Shown piece after piece: positions 41,941 through 49,370 of a stretch of DNA of 49,370 nucleotides (the first letter of the stretch is position 1; each line of letters begins with the position of its first letter). The translations under genes were made by a program, and so were the position numbers. The notes below the pieces were generated by a model. It made no database searches. It was not told the DNA's origin and was given only the letters and a program-made list of their open reading frames with translations. The stretch covers positions 1 through 49,370 of the forward strand of contig CAIXFN010000068.1 of assembly GCA_903918755.1 (NCBI GenBank). Reading direction: 5' to 3'. The DNA is from an uncultured Pedosphaera sp. (GTDB lineage: Bacteria; Verrucomicrobiota; Verrucomicrobiia; Limisphaerales; Pedosphaeraceae).

Positions 41941-43053
41941 TTACGCCAGTTTGACCGGCTTGCCGGTCCGGGCCGATTCGTAGATCGCCAGCATGATCTT
42001 CACGTCGCGCAGTCCTTCCTCGCCGGAGACTTTGCTAGTCTGGTTGTTCAGGATGCACTGCGCGAAGTCGTCCATTTCCGCGGCGAACTGGTTCACCCCC
42101 GGCAGGTTGATGGCCTGGCCGTCGCTGCGCGTACCGCGCGAATTGTTATAATTGTACGCCGGATTCAGTCCGAAGGTCCCTTTCTCGGCCGTCACCACAA
42201 AGGCATTCTCTCCGCCCTTGTCGTAATTCGTCCGGCAGAGCGTCTTCAATCCGTCCGGAAAAGTCATTTCCCAGGTCACGCTGGCCTCCACTTCCGCAAA
42301 TTTGACCGGGTCCGTCACCGGACCGAACTTGGCGGACACCTCGATCGGCTCCCGGCCGCTCACGAAGCGACACGTTTGCAAGGCGTAAATCCCCACGTCC
42401 ATCAATGGCCCGCCGCCCGCCAGGTCCTTTTTGACGCGCCATTCCGTGGCCGAGATGGTCCGGCTGAAGCCGCCTTCGATCATTTTCAATTCGCTGAAAA
42501 CCTTTTCCCCGGCGAGGCGGCGGCATTCTATGTGGTTGGGATCAAACTGACAGCGATACCCCACCGCCAGTTTCTTCCCGGCCTGTTTCACCGCGGTGAT
42601 GATCTGCTGGCATTTTTCGACCGTCGTCTCCATCGGCTTCTCGCACAGGACGTGCTTGCCGGCCTTGGCCGCCTTGAGGCAGTGCTCGGCATGCAGCGCG
42701 TTGGGGGTCACCACGTAAACGACATCGATGTCCGGATTGCCGGCCATCTGCTCCATGGTTTCGTAGTTGTAAACATTCTTGTCTGCGATCTGGTAGCGTT
42801 CCTTCCAGGTCGTGATTTTACTGGGCGTGCCGGTGACAATGCCGGCGAGGCGGCAATAGCGGGTCTTTTGCAGGGCGGGGGCGATCTGGCCGGTGCTCAG
42901 TCCCCCCAGTCCCACCAGGGCAAAACCCAGCTTGCGCGGTTCGTCCGCCGCTGCGCGCGCGACGGCACTTAGCTGTGAAACAAAGGGGAAACTAACCGCC
43001 GCAAGGGCGGTCTGCCGGATGAAGGTACGGCGTGATGGATTGGCGGTGTTCAT
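41941..43053 (-). CDS. Exported Gfo/Idh/MocA family oxidoreductase (glucose-fructose oxidoreductase-like)
   Basis: 370 residues. A Tat signal NPSRRTFIRQTALAAVSFPF precedes the Rossmann fold KLGFALVGLGGLSTGQIAPAL. The family active-site motif is KHVLCEKPMETTVEKCQQII (the EKP lysine), followed by RCQFDPNHIECRRL and the second catalytic region GGPLMDVGIYALQTCRFVSG. As in glucose-fructose oxidoreductase, the enzyme would fold with tightly bound NADP before Tat export and act in the periplasm on sugars. ATG 43053 is used because the RR motif follows at once. Confidence 0.92.
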   Translation of the reverse strand: MNTANPSRRTFIRQTALAAVSFPFVSQLSAVARAAADEPRKLGFALVGLGGLSTGQIAPALQKTRYCRLAGIVTGTPSKITTWKERYQIADKNVYNYETMEQMAGNPDIDVVYVVTPNALHAEHCLKAAKAGKHVLCEKPMETTVEKCQQIITAVKQAGKKLAVGYRCQFDPNHIECRRLAGEKVFSELKMIEGGFSRTISATEWRVKKDLAGGGPLMDVGIYALQTCRFVSGREPIEVSAKFGPVTDPVKFAEVEASVTWEMTFPDGLKTLCRTNYDKGGENAFVVTAEKGTFGLNPAYNYNNSRGTRSDGQAINLPGVNQFAAEMDDFAQCILNNQTSKVSGEEGLRDVKIMLAIYESARTGKPVKLA

Positions 43054-43211
43054 GGGTTCGAAGATGAAGTTTTGGCCCCCCGAACGCAATCAATATTCTT
43101 CGTCCCGCGCGAGTCCCCCGCCTTGGATGTACGGCGCTATTGTCGATTCCGGTGTTGGCTGCCCTCCCGGTAAAGCCGCTCCGTGAAACCGGGTTCCTCC
43201 ACCCCGTCCCC

Positions 43212-45407
43212 TCAGCCCCCCTCCCGCAACCTATCCAACAGCGCGGAAAATCTCTGCGCCACCCGATGGTTCCTCACCGCCGTGGCGAACGCCTGGCGTT
43301 GCCCAATGATCACCACCAACTTTTTCCCCCGCGTGATCGCGGTGTAAATCAAGTTGCGTTGCAGCAACAGATAATGTTGCGTGGCCAGCGGAAACACCAC
43401 CACTGGAAACTCCGAGCCCTGGGATTTATGAATGGTGATGGCGTAGGCGAGGGATAGTTCGTCCAGTTCGTTGAAATCATACCGCACTTCCCGTTGGTCA
43501 AACTGGACCACCAATTCGCGTTCGATGCCGTCCACGCTGCTGATCAATCCGATGTCCCCGTTGAACACTTCCTTGTCGTAATTGTTCACCGTCTGGATGA
43601 CCTTGTCGCCGGTCGCGAACCGCCAGCCGAATTTTTCCACCACGGTCTGGTCGGGCTTCAGCGGATTCAAAACCGCTTGCAGGGAGAGGTTCAGTTCGCG
43701 AATGCCCAGCGACCCGCGGTTCATCGGCGACAGGACCTGTACATCCCGTACCGGGTCCAGTTTAAAGCGGGCCGGAATGCGTTGCTGGACCACCTCCCGC
43801 AGGGTGCGCGCAATTTCCTCTGGCTCCTCCCGTTCGATAAAATAAAAATCCGATTCCGTGTCGCGCGCCGGCAGTTCCGGCAGGTAACCCTCATTGATCT
43901 GGTGCGCAGCAGTGATGATGCGACTGTGGGCGGCTTGCCGGAACACTTCGGTCAACCGCACCACGGGCGGCACGCCGCTGGCGATCAGGTGACTTAAAAC
44001 GAGCCCGGGACCCACGGACGGTAGTTGGTCCACGTCGCCGACCAGCAACAGGCTCCCGCGGGCGGGCAGGGCGCGCAGTAATTGGTGCATCAACGGCACG
44101 TCCACCATGGAACATTCGTCCACCACCAGCAAATCGCAATCCAACGGATTGCTTTCATTCCGCCGGAAACCGCCCTCGGTCGGGACGGTCTCCAGCAAGC
44201 GGTGAATGGTGCTGGCCTCCATTCCCGTGGCCTCACTCATCCGCTTGGCGGCCCGCCCGGTGGGGGCGCACAGTATGCATTGGACCTGTTTGGCCCGCAG
44301 AATCAGCAGAATGGCATTGAGCAACGTGGTTTTGCCGACGCCTGGTCCGCCGGTGATGATCAGCACCCGGCTGGTCAGGGCGGTGGCCAGGGCGGTTCGC
44401 TGGCTGGGCGCGAGCGTCTTCCCGGTCTTCTGTTCGCACCACGCCACGGCTTTATCCAGGTCGATGGCCGGATACTGTGAGCGGCCAGCCGCCAATTGTT
44501 GGATGCGCCGGGCGATCCCAATTTCGGCGGTTTGCAGGCGCGGGAGAAAAATCCACGGCTCCCCGTGGATCTCCTCCTGGGTGACCTCACCCTCTGCTGC
44601 ACCCCTTAGGAGGGCATCGCTCACGAGTTGCTCCGGCACCTCCAGCAATTTGACCGACTCCGCCAGTAGCAGCGGCCGGGGCAGGGCGCAGTGACCATCG
44701 CCCGTGGCCTCCAGCAGAACATGACTCAAGCCGGCCTCTGCTCGCGCGAGGGAATCGGCCGGAATACCCAGCTTTTGCGCGATTTGATCGGCCGTCTTGA
44801 AACCGATGCCATGGATATCGCGGGCCAGGCGGTAGGGATTGGCTCGGACGGTTTCGATCGCCTGATCGCCGTAAGTTTTGTAGATTCGCACCGCCCGGGC
44901 CGTGCTTACCCCTTGCGAATGCAGGAAAACCATGATCTCCCGGATGACCTTTTGCTCCGCCCAGGCCTCTTTGATTTTGCGCCGGCGGCCCGCTCCGATG
45001 CCGGCCACCTCCTCCAGGCGGACGGAATAGTTTTCGATGATGTCAAAAATTCCCTCCCCAAACTTGGCCACGAGTTTCTTGGCGTAAACCGGACCAATGC
45101 CCTTGACCATGCCGCCACCCAGGTATTTTTCGATGCCTTCACGGGAGGTGGGGGCGGAGCTCGTGAGCCGGTCCGCCTTGAACTGCAACCCGAATTCCCG
45201 TTCCCGCACCCAATGCCCCTCCGCATTCAACCATTCCCCCGGGCTCACCGAGGGCAGGGAACCCACAACCGCCACCAGGTCCCGGTGCCCTTTGACTTTG
45301 ACCTTGAGTACCGCAAACCCGTTCTCCTCGTTGAAGAAACTCACCCGCTCGATCAGGCCGGAGAGGCTCTCCGGGGGCGTCGTCGGTTTGGGGATGGGGT
45401 TGGACAC
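43212..45407 (-). CDS. recD2: RecD2-type ATP-dependent 5'-3' DNA helicase
   Basis: 731 residues. An N-terminal OB-like domain is followed by helix-hairpin-helix motifs (GGGMVKGIGPVYAKKL, VAGIGAGRRRKI, IHGIGFKTADQIA; about 97-210) that distinguish RecD2 from RecBCD's RecD. The motor has Walker A GGPGVGKT (353-360), Walker B VVDECSM (428-434) and motif III GDVDQLPSVGPG. Motifs V and VI are AYAITIHKSQGSEFPVVVFP and YTAITRGKKL. RecD2 acts in repair and replication-fork stability in bacteria lacking RecBC. Confidence 0.96.
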   Translation of the reverse strand: MSNPIPKPTTPPESLSGLIERVSFFNEENGFAVLKVKVKGHRDLVAVVGSLPSVSPGEWLNAEGHWVREREFGLQFKADRLTSSAPTSREGIEKYLGGGMVKGIGPVYAKKLVAKFGEGIFDIIENYSVRLEEVAGIGAGRRRKIKEAWAEQKVIREIMVFLHSQGVSTARAVRIYKTYGDQAIETVRANPYRLARDIHGIGFKTADQIAQKLGIPADSLARAEAGLSHVLLEATGDGHCALPRPLLLAESVKLLEVPEQLVSDALLRGAAEGEVTQEEIHGEPWIFLPRLQTAEIGIARRIQQLAAGRSQYPAIDLDKAVAWCEQKTGKTLAPSQRTALATALTSRVLIITGGPGVGKTTLLNAILLILRAKQVQCILCAPTGRAAKRMSEATGMEASTIHRLLETVPTEGGFRRNESNPLDCDLLVVDECSMVDVPLMHQLLRALPARGSLLLVGDVDQLPSVGPGLVLSHLIASGVPPVVRLTEVFRQAAHSRIITAAHQINEGYLPELPARDTESDFYFIEREEPEEIARTLREVVQQRIPARFKLDPVRDVQVLSPMNRGSLGIRELNLSLQAVLNPLKPDQTVVEKFGWRFATGDKVIQTVNNYDKEVFNGDIGLISSVDGIERELVVQFDQREVRYDFNELDELSLAYAITIHKSQGSEFPVVVFPLATQHYLLLQRNLIYTAITRGKKLVVIIGQRQAFATAVRNHRVAQRFSALLDRLREGG

Positions 45408-45534
45408 TCGTTTCTTGCGTGGCGTCCGCTACCGGGCGGGTTTCGCATTGGATAACCTGGTTCTCACCTGTGCCAAGTTCTCCGATCACCCTGCCGCTGG
45501 CAAGACCCTATCGCGCTCGCGGCCGTCCAATTAA

Positions 45535-47184
45535 CTACGCCGCCGGAATCACCGGCACCGCGGGCACATGCGGCAACGGCCGGTGATGGGTGTGCGCGTG
45601 CGCGGCGGCGATGAAGCCGCGAAAAAGCGGATGCGGTCGGTGCGGCTTGCTGTGGAATTCCGGATGAAACTGGCAGGCCAGAAAGAACGGGTGCTGCCCC
45701 AGTTCAATCACCTCCACCAGTTTCCCGTCCACCGAGGTGCCGCTGAAAATGAAATCCGCCGCCGCAAACCGATCGCGGTAAGCGTTGTTGAATTCGTAAC
45801 GATGACGATGGCGTTCATGGATCACAAACGCTCCGTAGAGATGCGCCGCCTTCGTTCCCACCACCAACTGGCAGGCCTGGGCGCCCAGGCGCATCGTGCC
45901 GCCCTTCTTGATCACCTTCTTTTGCTCATCCAGCAGTGCAATGACCGGATGCGGCGTGCTGGCATCAAATTCCGTGGAATGCGCCTTGTCCAGCTTCAGC
46001 ACGTTGCGGGCAAACTCAATCGTTGCGATCTGCATGCCCAGGCACAGGCCGAGATACGGGATTTTGTTCTCGCGCGCATATTTGACCGCCTTGATCTTGC
46101 CTTCGATTCCGCGCTCCCCGAACCCGCCGGGGACCAGGATGCCGCCCAGCGCCTTCAAGGCCTTTTCGGGACCATCCCGTTCGATGTCCTCAGCGTCCAC
46201 CTTCACGATTTCCACCCCGCAATCGTTCGCCACTCCGCCATGGATGATGGCCTCATAGACCGATTTGTAGGCGTCGTTCAGTTCGATGTACTTGCCCACC
46301 ACGCCGATGCGCACGCGATGTTGCGGGGCGATCAGCTTGCGGATGATCTCCTGCCAGTGGGCCATGTTCGGCGCGGGCGTGTCCAGGCGGAGCAGTCGGC
46401 AAACGAGTTCGTCCAGACGCTCGCGTTGCAGCATCAACGGCACTTCATAAATGCTGTGATCCACATCCTTTTCCTCGATCACGGCGTCGAACGGGATGTT
46501 GCAATGCAGCGAAATTTTATGGCGCAGTTCCTTGTCCAGCGGGCGTTCGCAGCGGCACACGAGGATGTGCGGGGTGATGCCGATTTCGCGCAATTTGGCC
46601 ACGGATTGCTGCGTGGGCTTGGTCTTTAATTCCCCGGCCGCCTTGATGAACGGCACATAAGTCACGTGCAGAAAAATGGCGTTGTCATATCCCACTTCCA
46701 GCGCGAATTCCCGGATGGCTTCCAGGAAGGGCAGACCTTCGATGTCGCCGGTCGTGCCGCCGATTTCCGTGATCACGATGTCGGCCTTGGATTGCTCGGC
46801 CAATTGGTGGATCCGCTTCTTGATCTCATCCGTCACGTGCGGGATCACCTGCACCGTCTTCCCCAGGTAATCGCCGCGCCGCTCTTGGTTGAGGACGGTC
46901 TGGTACACCTGCCCGCTCGTCAGGTTGTTAATCCGGGTCAACTTCACGTTCGTGAAGCGCTCATAGTGACCCAGGTCGAGGTCGGTTTCGGCGCCGTCAT
47001 CCAGCACGTACACTTCGCCATGCTGGTAGGGGCTCATCGTGCCCGGGTCCACATTGAGATACGGGTCGAATTTCTGGAGGGTGATTTTCAGGCCGCGATT
47101 TTCCAACAGCGTGCCCAGCGCCGCCGCGGTGAGACCCTTGCCCAGGGAACTGACGACCCCGCCGGTAACAAAAATATATTTCAT
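45535..47184 (-). CDS. pyrG: CTP synthase
   Basis: 549 residues. The synthetase domain starts [20 protein letters not shown] and has [20 protein letters not shown] and [12 protein letters not shown]. The class I glutaminase domain has PGGFGERG, nucleophile C381 in YLGLCLGMQ and the His/Glu pair in ACQFHPEF. It makes CTP from UTP and glutamine. It directly abuts kdsB (its ATG lies next to the kdsB stop), so the two share a transcript, with kdsB first. The C-terminal 20 residues ([20 protein letters not shown]) are a variable His/Pro-rich tail. Confidence 0.98.
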   Translation of the reverse strand: MKYIFVTGGVVSSLGKGLTAAALGTLLENRGLKITLQKFDPYLNVDPGTMSPYQHGEVYVLDDGAETDLDLGHYERFTNVKLTRINNLTSGQVYQTVLNQERRGDYLGKTVQVIPHVTDEIKKRIHQLAEQSKADIVITEIGGTTGDIEGLPFLEAIREFALEVGYDNAIFLHVTYVPFIKAAGELKTKPTQQSVAKLREIGITPHILVCRCERPLDKELRHKISLHCNIPFDAVIEEKDVDHSIYEVPLMLQRERLDELVCRLLRLDTPAPNMAHWQEIIRKLIAPQHRVRIGVVGKYIELNDAYKSVYEAIIHGGVANDCGVEIVKVDAEDIERDGPEKALKALGGILVPGGFGERGIEGKIKAVKYARENKIPYLGLCLGMQIATIEFARNVLKLDKAHSTEFDASTPHPVIALLDEQKKVIKKGGTMRLGAQACQLVVGTKAAHLYGAFVIHERHRHRYEFNNAYRDRFAAADFIFSGTSVDGKLVEVIELGQHPFFLACQFHPEFHSKPHRPHPLFRGFIAAAHAHTHHRPLPHVPAVPVIPAA

Positions 47185-47928
47185 TTATGCCTGTGCTAAA
47201 AGTTTTTCCACCCGTGCCACATCCCCCGGCAGGTCCACGCCAATGCTGTCATAGACCACCCGCACCACCGCGATGGGAATGCCGTTTTCCAGCGCGCGCA
47301 ATTGTTCCAGCTTTTCCGCTGCTTCCAAAGCCGACACCGGAAACTTCACCAACCGCAGCAAGGTCGCCCGGCGGTAACCGTAAATACCGATGTGCTTCAA
47401 AAACGGAAAAGCCGCCAATTGTTCTTTTGCAGAACGATTGGCGGCATCACGCAGATACGGGATCGTGCGCCGGGAGAAATATAATGCCTGACCGCCCGAA
47501 TTGACAACGACTTTTACCACGTTTGGGTTGTCATACTCTTCGACTTCCCGGATCGGCGTTGCCGCCGTGGACATCTCCGCATTGGTCAACGCTGCCGCGA
47601 CGCTATCGATAACGGCCGGGTCAATCAGGGGTTCATCCCCTTGAATGTTGATCACCGCATCGCAGGCGTAGCGTTCGGCGACTTCCGCCAACCGGTCCGT
47701 GCCGCTCGGGTGGTCCACTGCGGTCATTTCGGTGGTACAAAAATTCTGGGTCGCCTCCCAAATGCGCGTATCATCCGTGGCCACAATAACTTCGGAAAGT
47801 GATTTCGCCGCCTGGCAACGCTCCACCACATGCTGGATCAGCGGCTTGCCCGCGATCAAGGCCAGGGGTTTCCCCGGAAAACGGGTGGAGGCGTAGCGGG
47901 CGGGAATGATCCCAATGATTTTCATCAT
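47185..47928 (-). CDS. kdsB: 3-deoxy-manno-octulosonate cytidylyltransferase (CMP-Kdo synthetase)
   Basis: 247 residues. KdsB activates Kdo with CTP for lipopolysaccharide inner core. Motifs: IGIIPARYASTRFPGKPLALI, VIVATDDTRI, HPSGTDRLAEV, INIQGDEPLIDP, YFSRRTIPYLRD and HIGIYGYRR. There are two adjacent ATG codons (47928 and 47925); the second gives the usual MKIIGIIPAR start. It lies upstream of and adjacent to pyrG, whose product CTP is its substrate; the same order occurs in Chlamydia. Its presence shows the organism makes Kdo-containing LPS. Confidence 0.97.
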   Translation of the reverse strand: MMKIIGIIPARYASTRFPGKPLALIAGKPLIQHVVERCQAAKSLSEVIVATDDTRIWEATQNFCTTEMTAVDHPSGTDRLAEVAERYACDAVINIQGDEPLIDPAVIDSVAAALTNAEMSTAATPIREVEEYDNPNVVKVVVNSGGQALYFSRRTIPYLRDAANRSAKEQLAAFPFLKHIGIYGYRRATLLRLVKFPVSALEAAEKLEQLRALENGIPIAVVRVVYDSIGVDLPGDVARVEKLLAQA

Positions 47929-48071
47929 TGCTGATTAAGCCACGATTGGCCGGAGATTCAAAGACCGAACTTGGTGCCGCCCGGCCGGCGGAACCCTACT
48001 TTCTGCGCCCGTTGCGAAGTCGGAGTGAATTTTCCCCTGCCATCTGGCCCGGGTTTCGTTATGGTGCTGGC

Positions 48072-49133
48072 ATGAGCATCCTTGAACATCGCAAGGCGAT
48101 TGATCAGCTTGATTTGCAGATAATCAAGCTCCTGAATGAGCGTACCGGTCACGTCCTGCAAATTGGCGATATCAAGCTGAAGGCGGGTGAGGAGATTTAC
48201 GCGCCCCACCGGGAACGCGCCGTCCTGCAACGCCTCTGCCGCCTGAACAAGGGCCCCATCACGAACGATTCCCTCCGCGCCATCTATCGCGAGATCATGT
48301 CCAGCGCGCTCTCGCTGGAGAAGTCCATGACCATCGCCTATCTCGGGCCGGAAGCCACCTACACCCACCAGGCCGCCGTTCAACGCTTCGGGTCCAGCCT
48401 TCGCTACGCCGCCCAGAAGACGATCGCCGACGTCTTTGCCGAGGTCACGCGCCGGCGGGCTGATTACGGGGTGGTGCCGGTCGAGAATTCCACCGAGGGC
48501 ATTGTCACCCACACCTTGGACACCTTCGTGGAGAGCGATTTGAAGATCGTGGCGCAGATCATTCTGCCCATCCAGCATTGCCTCGCCGCCATTGGCAAAC
48601 GCGATGAGATTCGCAAGCTCTACGTGCACCCCCAGACGCTTGCCCAATGCCGCAACTGGTTGCAGAACAATTACCCCCACGCCGAGGTCATCGAAACTTC
48701 CTCCAACGCGCGCTCTGCCGAATTCGCCGCCCGCGAGAAGAATTCCGCCGCCATCACCGGCGCCCTCGCGGCCGAACGCTACGGCCTGCGCATTCTCGCC
48801 AGCGATGTCCAGGACAACTCCAGCAACGCCACCCGCTTCCTGGTCCTCGGCCGCCAATGCGGACCACCCTCCGGCAAGGATCGCACCAGCTTCATGCTCA
48901 GTATCAACGACAAAGTCGGCGCCCTGCACGAAGCGCTGGCCCCGTTCCGCAAGTTCCGGCTCAACATGACCAAGATCGAATCCCGCCCCAGTAAACGGAA
49001 GGCTTGGGAATACTACTTCTTCGTCGATTGCGAAGGCCACATGAACGACCGCAAAGTGGCCCACGCCATCGCCTCCCTGCAGGAACATTGCAACGTCGTC
49101 AAAGTCCTGGGCTCCTACCCCAATTCCGACTGA
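48072..49133 (+). CDS. pheA: Bifunctional chorismate mutase / prephenate dehydratase (P-protein)
   Basis: 353 residues. An AroQ-type chorismate mutase (residues 1-85; LEHRKAIDQLDLQIIKLLNE, APHRE) is followed by prephenate dehydratase from about residue 87 (MTIAYLGPEATYTHQAA, VVPVENSTEGIV, catalytic SSNATRFLVLG). A C-terminal ACT domain has the phenylalanine-binding ESRPSKRKAWEYYFFVD. It converts chorismate to phenylpyruvate with feedback inhibition by Phe. ATG 48072 matches the mutase N-terminus; in-frame sequence back to 47928 is not family-like. It is divergent from kdsB. Confidence 0.97.
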   Translation: MSILEHRKAIDQLDLQIIKLLNERTGHVLQIGDIKLKAGEEIYAPHRERAVLQRLCRLNKGPITNDSLRAIYREIMSSALSLEKSMTIAYLGPEATYTHQAAVQRFGSSLRYAAQKTIADVFAEVTRRRADYGVVPVENSTEGIVTHTLDTFVESDLKIVAQIILPIQHCLAAIGKRDEIRKLYVHPQTLAQCRNWLQNNYPHAEVIETSSNARSAEFAAREKNSAAITGALAAERYGLRILASDVQDNSSNATRFLVLGRQCGPPSGKDRTSFMLSINDKVGALHEALAPFRKFRLNMTKIESRPSKRKAWEYYFFVDCEGHMNDRKVAHAIASLQEHCNVVKVLGSYPNSD

Positions 49134-49287
49134 GGTGGAGCATGCCGCGCCGCCCGGGAAGGGCGAAGGAGGGGAGCCGGTGGTAAAATTACTGGATCTT
49201 TCCCATCACATCATCCCTTAACCCCGAAGGCAGAGATTTATTTGGCGTAAATAATTAGACAATCGGTCCGTCGGCGGCCAGGGGTTT

Positions 49288-49370
49288 TCATTTGAAGCGG
49301 AAATCCAGTTGGAAGTTGTAAAGCCAGGGGATCTGCGGATTGACATTCTGTTGGCGTAATTTGTCCGGCA
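49288..49370 (-). CDS. C-terminal end of a probable outer-membrane beta-barrel protein (partial)
   Basis: A minus-strand frame enters from the right window edge and ends at TGA (complement of 49288-49290). The visible residues are PDKLRQQNVNPQIPWLYNFQ followed by LDFRFK. The last strand alternates hydrophobic and polar residues (F-Q-L-D-F-R-F-K) with an aromatic residue next to last, as in BAM-recognised beta-barrels. Only 27 codons are visible, so neither family nor length is known. The 150 bp between it and pheA holds nothing recognisable. Confidence 0.45.
   Translation of the reverse strand, partial: PDKLRQQNVNPQIPWLYNFQLDFRFK

Noticed and set aside
1-49370. CRISPR arrays, tRNA, rRNA or prophage genes
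   Set aside because: No regularly spaced repeats, cloverleaf-like sequence, rRNA-like sequence, integrase or phage structural genes were seen on either strand.

Overview
The window is GC-rich and almost fully coding. It most resembles a chromosome segment of a Gram-negative Verrucomicrobiota bacterium (Pedosphaera/Limisphaera-like). The pointers are a PVC-type dehydrogenase with a C-terminal haem domain, a pseudopilin ending in an H-X9-DG motif, a VPEP-type C-terminal sorting signal, a two-component propeller kinase, 'LQGTW' lipoproteins and CMP-Kdo (LPS) synthesis. The assignment rests on gene families, not on a marker-gene tree. No rRNA, tRNA or CRISPR array was seen.

Layout. 0-5.3 kb: the tail of an IS256-type transposase, an MFS transporter, a DinG/XPD-type helicase and tRNA-guanine transglycosylase (tgt). 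5.3-10.3 kb: an accessory stretch with a sorting-signal protein, a non-coding repeat region with two copies of a palindromic element, a small gene broken by an in-frame amber codon, and a run of small secreted or lipid-anchored proteins (ankyrin, LQGTW, cytochrome c'-like). 10.3-15.7 kb: a DsbA-like protein, then a propeller histidine kinase with its NarL/LuxR response regulator and a secreted unknown. 15.8-18.2 kb (minus): a GyrI-like protein, an unknown protein and a membrane-anchored kinase-like protein lacking catalytic residues. 18.3-30.7 kb: GT87- and GT39-type glycosyltransferases, ftsK, proC, an AI-2E-type permease, a PAP2 phosphatase, a HAD phosphatase, prfA, rpmE, a GT2 enzyme and a Tat-type amidohydrolase. 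30.8-35.2 kb: a PVC-type haem dehydrogenase and a nitroreductase-like protein. 35.2-41.9 kb: an ECF sigma factor and cupin anti-sigma pair, divergent from DUF4331, TPR and HupE/UreJ genes and a pseudopilin. 41.9-49.4 kb: a Gfo/Idh/MocA oxidoreductase, recD2, pyrG-kdsB, pheA, and the last codons of a probable outer-membrane protein.

How genes fit together. The clearest candidate for an uncharacterised system is the 35.2-41 kb module. A sigma factor overlaps its anti-sigma gene by 4 bp and diverges from a cluster encoding an exported DUF4331 protein, a secreted TPR protein and a HupE/UreJ-like membrane protein with a periplasmic EF-hand-like loop. Palindromes and a possible alternative-sigma promoter lie in the divergent region. 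PyrG makes CTP and the adjacent KdsB uses it to activate Kdo for LPS. The propeller kinase and its regulator form a complete two-component pair. The remaining core genes (tgt, ftsK, proC, prfA, rpmE, recD2, pheA) are ordinary housekeeping genes.
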